A DNA stretch of 64,000 nucleotides, from positions 1 through 64,000 of the forward strand of contig JAPEVC010000137.1 of NCBI GenBank assembly GCA_027946555.1, read 5' to 3'. Below the pieces are notes generated by a model. That model did no database searches. It was given only the letters and a program-made list of their open reading frames with translations, and had not been told where the DNA came from. Within the stretch, counting starts at the first letter, position 1, and the number at the start of each line of letters is the position of its first letter. Made by a program: the position numbers and the translations under genes. This stretch comes from Gnomoniopsis sp. IMI 355080 (lineage: Eukaryota; Ascomycota; Sordariomycetes; Diaporthales; Gnomoniaceae). Positions 11,206-24,074 of this stretch are shown one piece after another.

Positions 11206-12868
11206 TCCGAATATGTGTTGGAGGTAAGAAATTGTCAAAAGCAAGTGGGTCGAAGAGAGGCGACAGGGAGCAAATGGGGCAAATGACTTGGTTCGTGTGT
11301 TGCAGGGGGTTAACTATATGAAGTGTGATGGGAAGGTTTGGCCGACGATCCGATCTCTCTCAGTGAGCACTTCGGCGCTAAGTTCTAAAGTTGGAAATAA
11401 TGCACAATGGAGCGGGGGATGGTGTGCAGAGTACGTCAATCGCTCAGGTGTGCGTCACGTAAGCCAAGATCGTAAATAAGATGGCTTAAGTTTCGAGTTG
11501 CTTCCTGCTCAAAGACCAACGGGGTTTGTTGAAGGTGTGTTGGCTCTGAGCGGCGCGTGATCAACCATGCCATTTGTATACCGCGCAGCAGGTTGGTTTC
11601 ATTGGATCCAAGGATTCAAGGTATAGGGAAGCTGTAAGCCAGCAGCCAAAGAGAGATGAAGGGCTTTTGGAGTCTCAGCCTTTTCTGGGAATAGAGTTTC
11701 AGCACTTTCCGAGGTTGCACATGGCCTGGGACTCGAGGCTTCGTCATTGCTGTTGGTGCCCAAAACATATCATCACAGAGCTCCCAACATGTTTCTCGCT
11801 CTTTAGCCAAAAGTTCAATGGCGGTCCTTTTGATGAAGCCTCTTCGGAAGAGCACCGAGTCGCGTCGATGTTGCATCGCATATCAAGTGATGCCCGTGGA
11901 CCGTTGAACGCGATCCAGCTGCAGGGGTCGAACACGCACATGAGTGCTTCGCCCGATCCTTGGCTGACATGCCTTACGTATGAAAACCCCGACATCGCTA
12001 AGGTGTCCGAGATCTTGCACCCATGACTTCTTTGAGGGCTAAGAAAAGAGTTTACAAAAATAATATAAGGGTTGTATATAATGCCACTTTCTGTGAACGA
12101 CCCTGTGCTAATGTGTCCCTCGCTCGCTGCCTTCTCGAGTTCACGGGCAGGGGTCAGGGATTCATCACTAGGCAGCTAGGGTGCCTTAGCAGCGGCCGTT
12201 AGGTACCCCGTCTGGCCCATCCATATGGTTTCGGCCCGTCGTCGGCTCGCCGTAGGCCGTTGGATGGTACCAACGGCTTGGGCAAAAACACATTCCACGG
12301 CATTGCCTGTACGGTGCACCAGATCAACCACGAGAAGTTGTCTCTGCATTGCAGGTCATGCGAGAACTAATTGCGCAGAGGCTCAAGTGGATTCTTGTTG
12401 ATATACCAAGTTATCGGCACTCATAGGCTCCGAGATTCCCTCCAGCCTGCGTGTCATAGGCCTGTAAACCCGTGAGCCCGTGCGGGCGACTCCACAGTGT
12501 GAAATGACATCAGACCTTCGATGGCTACACAAACGGGTTGCGTACCTGGCCTATGATCTCATCCCTTAGCTTGAAGACAGCAATCCTCCTCCCCCCATTG
12601 GGACGGTAAAACATCTAGAATTACACATGAAGTCACCTTCTCTTGGCTATCCACTTTCACAACCTCCATAGATGTTTACAATCCAGCTTTTTGATTTTTG
12701 ATACCCCCTATGCCCTTCGTCCTCCCATTGTCGACAAATCTTTCCACCACTCAGGGTTTCGCCTCCTATCAATCTCCTGAACGCCCGCTCTGCTTTGGAT
12801 AGAACCATAACCTTCGACTAATTAAAGGCCTGGAGTAATATTCGTCGATTCATGACAGCGCAGCCGAC
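11206..12868. other. Divergent intergenic region
   Basis: The DUF2235 gene (minus) and the membrane-protein gene (plus) diverge from here. A 150-codon open frame at 11574-12026 has no family likeness and a comparable frame on the other strand, so I do not call it. CT-rich sequence at about 12660-12800 is likely promoter and 5' leader of the downstream gene. Confidence 0.5.
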
Positions 12869-14322
12869 ATGGAAAAACGCGACGAGAGTCCTCCTCAAGG
12901 AGAAGAATTAGAGAACATGACTCAGGTTCACGCCAACACATTACCAGCAGATACTGAAAAGAGCCATCAACATGTCGCGAGCGATGAGTCTCGGAAGAAG
13001 TTGCGGTGGCATCAGGACGACTCTGTTCGAGCAGGCCATCACTCTCTCGATGTTAGTCGTCCGCCCGTGAGCCACGGCAATGGCAGCTCAGCGGCAAAGG
13101 AGAGATCATACAGCGTCCCAAACATCAGTCAAGACGGCAACGAGCTTGCCCCAGAGACAGCACTCCCTATACATGCCCCAACAAATATACAGTCTTCTCG
13201 CCAGAGGGCTGTAAGATCCAGTGCCGAGTTTGACAGACGTTTCGACGGGCCCTTCGGGCGACCCAGCCTGGCCATGACCAGACGGATTTCTCATCAGGAA
13301 GAGATCACAGCCCAAGAACAAACACCAGGATTGCCGAACGACCAGAGCGACAATCCAACAGCCTCGCTTGGCTCTGGCCCCCAATTGTTGGAACCGAAAC
13401 CACCTCCACTAAATTATACCTTGCGCACCCGAAAGATGTCCATCTTCATCTTTTGGTCCTTCATCGTATTCGACTCGGTCGTTATGCCCATAGGGCTCTA
13501 TTTTGGACTATGGTATGGCGTTGGACCCGGCGCCAACACAGCTACAGAGAAGAAAGAGGTACTGTCAGCCAATGCCGTCTTCTCCATCGTCACCGCTGCC
13601 ATTGGAGGAGCTAGTATTGTCGAATATGCCGTGCGCTTCTGGAGGCTTTACAAGAAGAACAGTACGTGCCGCGTAATAGGCGCACGACGATGGTACCTGG
13701 ATCTTTTCCACTGGAACTATTCCTTAGCTTGGATCATTGTCATGTTCGAGCTGATCATGTAAGCTGCCCGTCAACAAATACACCCACACTCACGTAAACG
13801 CTGACCTGATTCTACAGTGGTACTTGCCAGACATGGCCACCGATCCGACTTCTGTCGCTACCACTAACAACGATGTTGTTCACCTTCGGCACAGAGCTCC
13901 TTCTCGTCGACACTCTCCGGCTATTCCGCGTACCAGCCCCTATTCGCATGTCCTCAGTACCGAAAGGGGCCCAGCTGCGTCCTTGTATCTATACCATGAT
14001 AGAAGATGTGATCGCCGTCGACGGCTCAGGAGGTACAGCCTTTCGTGAGGCGCTCAATAGGAGGTATGAAGCCAGTCACGTCTTCCGAACGATGCTCCGG
14101 CGATTGGGCATCTTCTGGGCAGTAGGGGCCGAGGCCATGGCCGTTGTCTGCATGATCCTCGTTTTCACCGTCAGCGATGATGCTGCTTTCGCAATCGGCT
14201 GGTCGGTGCCATTTGTTTGGGCAGGAGTGTGGACGATTTTCACGTTTTGGTATGTGCACAGGGAACTCGAGAAGGAAGCTACCGTGTGGACGGAGCAAAT
14301 CACAAAGACAAGCCCGGCTTGA
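12869..14322 (+). CDS. Multi-pass membrane protein with long disordered N-terminus, unknown function
   Basis: Two exons (12869-13758, 13818-14322) give 464 residues. Residues 1 to about 190 are polar and low in hydrophobics, with many Ser, Gln, Arg and His, and likely cytosolic and disordered. The rest has about six hydrophobic segments, beginning at FIFWSFIVFDSVVMPIGLYF and ending at VPFVWAGVWTIFTFWYV. No catalytic or transport motif is recognised. The intron (GTAAGC donor, TACAG acceptor) sits inside a membrane segment and restores the reading frame as FELIIGTCQTW. It looks like one of the conserved fungal integral membrane proteins of unknown role. Confidence 0.8.
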
Positions 14323-16004
14323 GAAACAAAGGTCGGGCCGATGATGCAGATTCGGAGATAGCGAATTGCTCCACTGTTTCGGAAACAAATGTTCGGACCA
14401 GATGTTTCGATTCAACTCGCGCATAATCCGTCATCTTATCCCATTAACGAGGGAAACTCCTTCGACTCTCGGAAATAGATTGAACATGCGTCACCAACGA
14501 ACTACCCCGTCAATATATCCCATTGTCGATCATAAAGGATATTCTGGCCGTCGTATATATATATGAAGACGTCAGTGGGGAATGGGAAAGAAGCATTATG
14601 GCGAGGTTGGTCCAAGCAACGCCGCCAGAGCGAGTCACGATCGTGGTCCTTAGTGTGATGGAGGTAGACTTGCTTATGTACAATACACCCATGAAATAAA
14701 GCCTGGCCGAAAACAACCTCCATAAAATCGAGTATAAGCTTCTTTCAAGAAGAACATTCCGGAGCCGAGGCGCGAGATACTTGTACTATTTGCGAAAGGG
14801 ATCCACCTCTCGATCGGAATCTTCGTGATCTTCCTGATATCTCTTGGTGGCTTGGCAACTAAAAATGATCGCCGCGAAGTGGATGCCTGCACAGCTTTTT
14901 AATGCTTGTCAACATGTTGAGCACATGTCGTGCACACCAGATGAACCAGGTAATCCAGTAGAACCTTAACCCACTCCAAGCCTCAACCCGTCTTGGAGAA
15001 GTACAACAGTTTCACTCGCGTGGTCTGGCCGCTATCGTTATTGGAAGGTGTTTACTGTACCGCGGTACATTTCCCTTGGATTCATCAACGCGGTGCATTG
15101 CTTGCACAATTCTCATCTCCTTTCCTTGCTGCTTGCTGTCTCGCTGCGTAATGAGCGGGACGTGGTGGATGCCAAGATCATCTCTCCAAAACACTTGCGA
15201 AATTTCCCTGCAATCAGAGCTTGCCTAGATTTGGTTGTTTCCGGAACTCCAGGGGTCGACATGTTGTCGGGAGGTGGCTAGACATGGCCCCATCGCCTCC
15301 TGACAAGGCGCAGGGCCTTTACGGTTGAGCCCGGTACTACTTAGGCAGCACCACAATAAGCGGAACTAGACGTGTTGTGAAGGAAAATAGAAGGTTCAGG
15401 GGCCTAGAGCAGCCGCAAGGTTACATTGCCGCTGGGGTCGCTGTTGAAACTGAAACGACTGGCCAGAGGCATTGGCCCTAGCCGATGGATGCTTTTGGCG
15501 CTATGGAAAAAAAGCGATTGGCCCATTACTGCGGTACCCTGCTGCCAAGACGGAGGTGGGCACCTGGGCTCATTTCGATAATTCAACCCTGGCTTGCTTG
15601 CCATGCTTTAACGCCCGGAGTTCACGATCATTCCACAAACCCCACCGCAACATGAAGCCCTCTCCTTTCCATGTGGGCGGCAGGTTGGCGCTTTGGGTAT
15701 GGTGGAGACGAGGTAGGCCGAGGGCCAGGATTTCAGGAGTTGTTGGTGTTGTACAGCAATCACTAGGTACATAAAGAGGTCAGGACTTGCGGCTCTGCGC
15801 ACATCTTCTCCTCCCTCTCTTCAGACTCAGGTCGAGATACTCAACACATTCATTCAATTTTTTGGACACTCCTTCGGGCTCCATTCTTTCGCTCACTGTA
15901 TTGACTGCAGTCGTTCATTCCGCCAGCCGGTATTCCACACACTTTCAGTGCTAGAATTGTTCAGGTTCAAACTTCATCCCACAATCCAACCAAAATCTTC
16001 AAAA
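14323..16004. other. Intergenic, no gene seen
   Basis: About 1.7 kb of mixed composition with stops in all frames. The last 150 bases before 16005 are CT-rich, as is usual for the promoter and leader of a strongly expressed fungal secreted enzyme. A short TA dinucleotide run is at about 14555-14565. Confidence 0.5.
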
Positions 16005-17083
16005 ATGTCTCTCTCCAAGACCCCCGCCCTTTTGGCTCTGGCCGCCGGTGCCAGCATGGTTCAGGCTCACGGTTATGTCTCCTCGTGGACCATCGGTGGA
16101 ACCGAGTTTGCCGGATTCGACGAGCAGTGGGCTGCTGCTGCCGGCACCGACACTGGCAACGAGTTCATCGCCTGGTCCGAGTCTGCCTCAGACAACGGCT
16201 ACATTGCCCCTGATGCCTATGGCACCTCGGACATCATCTGCCACTTGGATGCTACCAACGGTAAATTCAACAACGCCACCGTCGCTGCCGGTGGAACCGT
16301 CACGGCCACCTGGAACACCTGGCCCACCTCTGTACGTAGCTGAATTCCCTTTTTTGTCACTCCATGAGATTCGCAACCAAATCACTAATACGTCCATGTC
16401 AATAGCACCACGGCCCCGTCATCACCTACATTGCGCCCGCTGATGACCCAACCACCGTTGACAAGACCACCCTCGAGTGGATCAAGATCGACGCCTCTGG
16501 TCTCATCTCCGGCTCTAACCCCGGAGTCTGGGCCTCGGACAACCTGATCGACAACAACTACTCCTACGACATCACCATCCCCTCCACGCTCAAGGCCGGC
16601 AACTACGTCCTGCGTCACGAGATCATCGCTCTCCACAGTGCCGAGAACTCGGACGGTGCCCAGAACTACCCCATGTGCGTGAACCTCCAGGTCACCGGCT
16701 CCGGCACCGACCTGCCCGCCGGCACCCTGGGCACCGCCCTGTACACCGAGACCGACCCCGGTATCCTCTTCAACCTGTACACCACCTTCTCCAGCTACAC
16801 CATGCCCGGCCCCGATATCCCCTCCGTCTTTGGTGGCTCCGGCTCCTCTGACTCCGCCTCCACCTCTGCTGCTGCCACGAGCTCCGCAGCTGCCACCACC
16901 GCGGTTGCTGCCACCAGCTCCGCTGTGGCCACCTCTTCTGCTGCTCCCGAGACTACCTCATCTGCCGCTGCTGTTGCCGTTGCTACTACCAGCGCCAGCT
17001 CCTCGGCCGCTCCGGCAGCTACTGCTGCCCCTACCAAGAGCAGCTGCAAGAAGCGCCGCCACGCCCGCCAGCTCAAGAACTAA
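16005..17083 (+). CDS. AA9 lytic polysaccharide monooxygenase
   Basis: This secreted copper enzyme cleaves cellulose and related glucans by oxidation. Two exons (16005-16331, 16406-17083) give 334 residues. A 21-residue signal peptide ends VQA, leaving His22 as the mature N-terminal His of the copper brace. The second His lies in TSHHGPVITYIAP (about 110-111), right at the exon junction. The axial Tyr region is QNYPMCVNLQVTGSG. After the catalytic domain comes a 65-residue Ala/Ser/Thr linker, probably O-glycosylated, and a short basic tail CKKRRHARQLKN in place of the usual CBM1. I chose the ATG at 16005 over the in-frame one at 15948 because it places the signal peptide correctly. GC-rich codon use suggests high expression. 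Confidence 0.93.
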
Positions 17084-18123
17084 GTTTGCTTGGTTTTGGG
17101 AAACGTTTCAGGGGAGGGGAATGAGCCTCATCAAGGTGTAGATTAGTGGATTGAAGATTTTTTTGGACCTATTCACTTCTTGTACAATACTTCGGGGCGG
17201 TGCTGTTTTTTGCCGGTGCCGCTTTGTATTTCTAAGAAGGGTCAATGCATATATATAACCCAAACTGCCCGATGTTGAGTTCGTGATCTCTATCTTTGTG
17301 TGATTTCGAATGTTACGACATGTATATAAACCTTGGAAAATTGTGGCTGATGGCTGAGAATATTCTAAACTATGTCGAGGAGATACCAGGGTGATAGGCA
17401 ACAATCAACATCACCTGTGTGTGACCCCAATAGCGCTCAAACCTGATATATGTTGCATCTTGGAGAGCTCTGGCATATGAGTCAACTAACAATGGAGACG
17501 AGACAACGTGATCAACCGAATACGTCTTCATCTGCTGGAGTTGGGTAACGCTCGTCGCAGAAACGAAGCCATCCATGATACGGACTCTTCCACTCGTCGG
17601 TGAGGGCTCACTTATCATGATACATACCTAGCTAAGGGGTCAAGAGAGAGCTTTATCTGCAGATAATCATACGAGCTATGTATCAAGTTCAAGCAGTGAG
17701 TTTCTAGGTAGCCAGAATGTTTATACGAAGTCTCAATTGTCGAAATCCTGACCGAGGACGTAGCATATCATGGATTCTGGCTGTGACCTGGCGAGATCAA
17801 GACGCTCGGAAGGTCGTCACGTTTGATAAACTCCAAGTAGGTCACTTTCGATCATAGTTGGCTCTTTATATCGACGTGGCATGGTCAATTGTGTGCTTGT
17901 TGCCCGTTACAAATCCTTTGTCCACTTGCAGGCTCCAGCGAGAGGAGACGGCAGATTAACGTCTTGGTCTTCTTCTACTGCCGTTCCATTTTTGAAATGG
18001 TTTCCTGGAGCATGTCCGATAGACGTAAGATTTATTAGGTATGTACCGAAGTCCCAACACATACGCATTATGTGCACAAGCTGAATATGAGTCTGGTATG
18101 ATACAGCCCTCAAACACCTCGGA
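17084..18123. other. Convergent intergenic, no gene seen
   Basis: The AA9 gene and the minus-strand membrane gene end into this 1 kb stretch. Open frames here are short and unsupported. A short TATATA run occurs near 17250. Confidence 0.5.
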
Positions 18124-19085
18124 TTATTTCTCCTGAGTCTTCTCGATTCTTGGATGAGCCTCCACATTTGCAGTCTTTTCCATCAACAATTGTTCCTGTC
18201 GTTTCCACATGCGTCGAAAGATGATTGCACCCCATAACTGAGCAACACTAAACAGCACATGCAAGATGGGTGTGATGATTTTGAACGGCAATGTCCATCT
18301 TGACCAAAGCCCTCCGAAGAGCCACATGACGACCACTGTCTCGACTAGTGTGCCCGCTGCCTCGGTGAATGTCGCGGCGCGGAAGATTTTGATCAAGAAT
18401 GCGTGGTTGTCGGGGTAAATGCGGTACAAAATGATGGCCAGATGCGGCCAGAACTCGGCGATGACATCAAAAGCGCCTAAGATGGGTCAGTTCCTCTTCC
18501 AAATTCATATTCTCTGCCAAGATCCCAGTTGCACTCACCCCATACAAAACAGAGAATGAACTCGATTGTAGCATCCACCTCATGCTCAAAGTCCAGACTG
18601 ATAGCGACAGCCGACTGCGCGATCACGATCGCTCCAATGTGGTGCAAGGAGCTGATGGGAGAGATCTTTGGCCTGTAAAACAGCTCAAAGACATACATGG
18701 AGACGAATAGCTGTGAGCACACCACAAGCACGTCGCCCATCGTGGCACCTCCCTTCCCGACAAAAAAGGAATGCATCGTTGCCGAGCCAAAGGCCACCGA
18801 CATAAAAGGGTATACTGCAACGATGAGCAGGACGATCTTGATCATTCCGGCCACGTGATGGTTGACAAAGCCACGGCGGACTGCCTCGTCGGTCATTGAT
18901 GTGTATTTTGTGCCGTAGATTCGGCGCAATAGGAAACGCTCGAATATGTAAAACCGGATGAAGAAGATGACGACCAGACAAATGGTCAGAATGAGCCCGC
19001 TGTAGGTGGCGAGGATCGAGATGGAATCGTTGACAATCACATCGACATGAGGCCTATCAGGCCTGTGGTCGTGCCGTATTTCCAT
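18124..19085 (-). CDS. Polytopic membrane protein, possibly TLC-domain-like
   Basis: Two exons (18539-19085, 18124-18476) give 299 residues. There are seven or eight hydrophobic segments. The central run YVFELFYRPK followed by SSLHHIGAIVIAQS resembles the His-His region of TRAM-LAG1-CLN8 (TLC) proteins, which act in lipid or ceramide handling in the ER, but the match is weak and by eye. The C-terminal tail is basic and charged. The junction FVWG/AFDVIAEF restores frame across a GTGAGT...TTAG intron. I start at the ATG at 19085; an in-frame extension upstream has no ATG. Function otherwise unknown. Confidence 0.75.
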
Positions 19086-21980
19086 GACGTGCGTTGACCA
19101 CTGACAGCTGTCGATAGCCCTCAAAGTCTGTACCTATGAGGGTATTTGCCCTGAAGTGTCGGTATCGAGCAGTTGCAAGGGCGTCGACTATCTCGAGAAA
19201 TAGATTATCTCTAATGGAGTCGAAGTGATCTCGTTCTGAATGTTGCTGCAGGTGCGGGTCGCTGCTTCCCTACCAGAGGGATCGAGGCCTTGCTTGGCTT
19301 TGACGAGGTTCCGTCAAGGACTTCACATAAATTAATTAATATGATGCCAGCCAGAGTTCGGTCTTTGACTGATGGTCTAAAATGGGAAAGAAGAAGGAAA
19401 AGCAACAAGAAAAAGGCAATTCTGACCGAGCAATGTTATCGCAGATCACTCGCACAATCTACAAACGTAACAGGAAAATTTTGTACGGTCTACGGCATCG
19501 CAAAACCTTAAAAAACTTCGTATCCCTCGATTCTAATATAAATATGGTGAGGGTAAATGAATAGCTCGGATCTGGCGGCACTCAGACTAGTCAGCGCGAT
19601 CTTCATCTAGTGCCTATGGCCTTGTGTACTACCTGATGGACAGGTCTAGGCCAGGGGTACAGCAGGCTAGATACCTGCAGAACATGAGGGCCCCTGGATA
19701 ATTGTCCCAGGCAAACCACACTAAATAACATTCCGAGCTACAAGTCAGACGAAAGGATCTCCTTGTGTCTTGATCATCTCGAAGTCTCTACAAGGAAATA
19801 CGAGGGAAGGGATTCCAGGTTGGAGAGGACCTTCTAAGTCGTAGCCAAACCTACACCGCTTGCAACCAAGCATTTCTTTCTCCTACTATATCGACTGAAC
19901 AATGTGTTGGATTCTTTATGCAGTGTCTCGCTGGAATGTCATTCGCCTAAATTTAGAGTCTAAAGAGACATTGAAACAAGCTCGCCAGCTCGCCACATTG
20001 GGACGAGTCTGTTGTCTGCAGGGTCGTCCAAGGGGTTGATACACTGACGGTGGAACACTAGGATGCCGTGCGGGGGCACCATTGGCACTGACAGCGCCGA
20101 TCAAAGCTTGTTTCAACGACCATCTACCACTAATTAGAGAGCTACCCCAGTCTTGACCTACGGACATTTACCTCAGCAGTTTGGCACGCCCCACCACTGT
20201 CGCGCCTCTTGTTCCGCTTTTGTTGTTGTTAAATTCGAATATGTACCATGCACACCGCCCGCAGTTGACCAAGAGCCTTCCAGTAGTATCATGTACTTGA
20301 GCGAGTTGAAAATGAAGATTTGCTTAAGTAAGATCCTGTCGATATTCTTGAAAGTCAACCAACCTGCTTAGACTGAAGCCGCTCGGATCCCAAAGGAGCA
20401 TTTAGTGTAGCCCAGCACCTGCTGCCTCACGAGTCACGCCCCTCAGGTTGTCTGACAAGCTCGAAAAATACGTGCAAGTACCTAAGTTTTCAGGTACATT
20501 TATCCCCATTCTCGTAATTTCCGAAAAGTGCAATCTTCCGAGCCACTTAGAACGGCTCAAAAACATTAAATGCTTACCTGCAACCGTTCCAACTCGGCTG
20601 CGGCTGAAATCGATCAACCTATCCTCCTGGGAAAATTTGATTAAATGCATGTTAAGTTGATGGTACACCCTGTAGTCTCGGTCTTGATATGTAGTCTGCC
20701 GAGGGAATTCAAGACGTCTCATAACTTCCAGGTTGATAGACTAGATTCGAGCTCTATCCTGTTTGCAAGCCCGAAGATTCTTGGCAACTTGACAGATACA
20801 GAAAGACACTAGTTCTTGGGGACAGATAACATACACAATTTGGGTCTGGCCTATATCTACTGGCCGCCTGTTCAACGACTGCTCATCACCTTCTTTGGAA
20901 GTCTTTCCTTCCATCACCAGACCTTCATATACTATAGAGGCTTATGAAAGATCATTGGTTCACCCCCTTATGTGTTGAACTGCGCATACTCTCGCAAGAT
21001 CAACACAGAGAACAGTTGTGACACAGCGGCGATTGCCAGTGCACTGCACCGGCCAACTTCCTTTCTTTCGTCATATTAATTTTGTTTAAAGGCAAATGGG
21101 TCGAGAGTATGCTAAAGCTTCTTCATGTATTCTTCGTGACTGTTTGAGGCAGATTGGTGACATTTCTGAAGTGGCTGTCGGTTTTACAATTTTACTAGAT
21201 CCTGGCTTTGAATGGGTCAAGTATTTATAACAAACCCACAACGCATTATTTCAGTCCCTGTTTATACATCTTTGACAATTTCCTACCAGTACCAGTGCCC
21301 ACTAAACGTATATAATCGAAATAAAAAGGAAACATTCAGCGCACGACACATCTCACTCGCCTTCTTATACTATCAAAGCCATCCGTTGCGACACTGTGCC
21401 CGCCCTTGCTATGCTTACGTGTAAGATGGGAGTGCTCATTCAGTCATCCTATCAACTAGCGATGAATTTCGAGTTCCGTAGGAGCAGACAGGCATGTCCG
21501 CAAGCTATTGGGCACGTGTTGGTCCATCTTGAGTGCTAGAGCCGCCTTGGCCGTTCCAGACAGCGGCTAAGGTTGCTAGTTCTAGCAACAAGGGATGTCG
21601 TGTGAGACATCGAGGCCGTCTTTCGATCCTAAAAGCAGGTACCGAATGGCCCGTGCTGCACCACCAGAAGCAATAAGCAAGGTTCTACAGCTGATAGAAA
21701 GTACACAAGCTGCAGGTATGAAAATAGCCACGACTGATGTGTTCTACAAGGTAACTGCTAGCGACGGAACTTCCAGCCCTGCTTTTGGCATATGAGTGGC
21801 AAGAAAAGCAACCCGTGTCCCGAACCCTAATTTGTGTCTCCCTTTCTTGTCATGGAATATTTTTCTGACGACATGGGTGGGGGTCACGAAGTTGACTGGC
21901 ATGATCTTAAAGCCAGTCCCCTTCCTCAAAGTTGGCATTTGGTCTGATTTTGACGGTGCTTTCCAGCTCTGGTTGCCAGA
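19086..21980. other. 2.9 kb gene-free stretch
   Basis: The longest gap in the window. All open frames are under 110 codons and lack recognisable features. Composition is slightly AT-rich without the extreme texture of the AT blocks. I see no tRNA, repeat array or transposon ends. Confidence 0.5.
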
Positions 21981-23708
21981 ATGATATCCAACCGCTCCTT
22001 CACCATTGTTTTCTTTGCCTTCATATCAGGTGTTGTATTACTATTAACAGCAAAACACCTTGAGCAGCCCGCCTGGGATACCGACCACCTTTCAGCGAGA
22101 GGCTTTCGTTTGCATTCTGTCAAGGCAGAGGCCGATGTAATCACAACTACGACAAGCCGTACAAAGTCAAAAGGAAATGATACACCAGGGCCTCGCTCTG
22201 CCAGTGCAGCATTGGCCGACCATGTACCCATAAGTTCGCCCTCGCCTGGGGACGAGAAGCCCTCCTCGGGAAGACGAGATCGGTCCCAGACACCATTGGT
22301 ACCTAGTCGTGACCCCGTCTGCGATGGCTTTCCAGATACCTCTGGGATCTTGCTGGTCATGAAAACGGGTGCGACAGAAGCTTATGACAGGCTACCTGTC
22401 CAGATCATGACTGTCCTCAAATGCTTGCCGGACTTCCTACTTTTCTCCGATCTCGACCAGCACATTGGAGGCTATCACGTCCGCGACAGCCTCGAGACGG
22501 TGCTGTCCGAAGCACAAGAAGACAATCCTGATTTTGATTTATATCGGGCGCAAAAAGAATGTGCTGTCAATCAGGATGACTGTTCCAAAGTATTAGGCGG
22601 CTCAGATTCCGCGGGGTGGAACCTCGACAAATACAAGAACATCCACATGGCCGAAAAAGCCTACCGATTACGACCAGATTATGATTGGTATGTCTTTGTT
22701 GATGCCGACACGTATGTCTCGTGGCCGAACATGGTGTATGCTCTAAAGAAGCTGGATCCTGCCAAGGAGAGATACCTAGGGGTTCCGACGATGATTGGAG
22801 ACAGAATATTCGCCCATGGCGGAAGTGGTTATGTCGTGTCTCGTGGTGCCATGAAGGAGTTTGTTGGAAAGCATCCAGGAATTGCCAACAAATATGACAT
22901 CGATATGCGTAAAAATTGTTGTGGTGACTTTGTTTTCGCGGTGGCTCTACACGACAGCCTGGGTATACTGGTCGAGGGATTTGTAAGTGAGATGCACGCC
23001 AGCGATCAGCCACTATATGAAGATCCTGTCTACGAACACAATATTGTGAGTGAAAGTCAAAGCTGATACTCATTCCTTTTACAGTGGCCTCTATCCAACG
23101 GCGAAAAGCCCTTCACCGCGTCCTACGGCCCGAACACATGGTGCCACGCCGTGGGAATGATGCACCACATGAATAGTGAAGAAATTTCCACGTTTTGGGA
23201 ATTCGAGCGCAAGCGGTACCGGACGAACCAAAAGCCGTTGATCTTCAAAGAAGTCTACAACGAGTTTGTTGGCAACAAAATCCGGCCCGTACGCGAGGAC
23301 TGGGACAATGGGGCGGACGACTGGTTTTTGATTGACTTTTCCCGATCCGACCACACTTGGGAAGAATGGCGGATCGGCCGGGCGTCGAAGGAGGAGGACA
23401 AGACGGAGACGGAGAAGGTTGCGCACACCAGCTGGGAGAACTGCAGGGCCGCGTGCCTAGAACACGAACAGTGCTACATGTTCAACTGGCACGATCAATG
23501 CTGCTCCATGCACAGGAGTTTTAAGCTGGGCAAGCCAGTGAAGTCATACTACGAGGAGGACATGCGCACGATCAGCGGATGGAATGTCGACAAGATCAAG
23601 GGTTGGATAGAAGAGCAGGGACAGTGCGCAGATGGAGGCGAGTGGCCAGGACCCGTTAGCGAGGCTTTGCTACGGGAGAAGTGGTCACAAGCTGGAGTTG
23701 CGCCTTGA
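21981..23708 (+). CDS. Fringe-like glycosyltransferase (GT31 type), type II membrane protein
   Basis: Two exons (21981-22982, 23085-23708) give 541 residues. A short cytosolic head and one transmembrane anchor (about 7-24) are followed by a Ser/Pro-rich stem and a catalytic domain: DGILLVMKTGATE-like first strand (here SGILLVMKTGATE), YDWYVFVDADTYVSW with the metal-binding DAD, HGGSGYVVSRGAM, the acidic-cysteine segment NCCGDFV, and WPLSNGEKPF then MMHHMNSEEIS after the intron. A Cys-rich end (WENCRAACLEHEQCYMFNW) looks like a PAN/apple-type module. The protein probably adds sugars in the Golgi; donor and acceptor are unknown. The long GTAAGT intron is preferred over a 39-bp alternative because it gives ILVEGF-WPLSNG, the family pattern. 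Confidence 0.88.
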
Positions 23709-23960
23709 AAGACAATGAATTACACTTTGGAGGTTCGCTTGGAACCCAATTTCGAAAAAACCTTTTACCTTTCCCATCATCGCCAGCAGTATTGCCGTAT
23801 TGACCCTGTGTGTTGCAAGTGCAAGGTCCCTAGGAGCGCAGCTGTGCAGCGGCTTCATAGGCAGTTTCCGAATCAGCACCCGCGAAACTAACTGCGATAC
23901 CCACATCTCCGAACTATTCAAAAGAGAAAAGGGGGGGAAATGGTCAAAAATCAAAAGGAT

Positions 23961-24074
23961 TGTCCCTAGCAAGGTTCGAACTTGCGACCTTTGGATGTGA
24001 ATTATGTCGAGGGTGTACCACCGACTCATATGCGTAATATGAGACCAACGCTCTACCGACTGAGCCATAGAGAC
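23961..24074 (-). tRNA. tRNA-Met (CAT), elongator type, with a 41-nt intron
   Basis: The gene reads on the minus strand from 24074. All arms fold: acceptor GTCTCTA with TAGGGAC, D stem GCTC/GAGC, anticodon loop CTCATAA, T arm with TTCGAAC. The mature length is 73 and the discriminator is A. The 41-nt intron (23997-24037) sits one base after the anticodon, the canonical eukaryotic place, and carries ATATGAG, a perfect complement of CTCATAT around the anticodon. The T31/T39 mismatch beside the loop is shared with yeast elongator tRNA-Met, which supports elongator over initiator. Confidence 0.93.

Noticed and set aside
11574..12026. 150-codon open frame upstream of the 464-residue membrane protein
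   Set aside because: Comparable open frames lie on the other strand, there is no family likeness, and no supporting introns.
22990..23084. Short 39-bp intron alternative (GTGAGT near 23046) in the glycosyltransferase
   Set aside because: Too short for a fungal intron, and it inserts about 21 residues into a conserved joint; the GTAAGT donor at 22983 fits the family.
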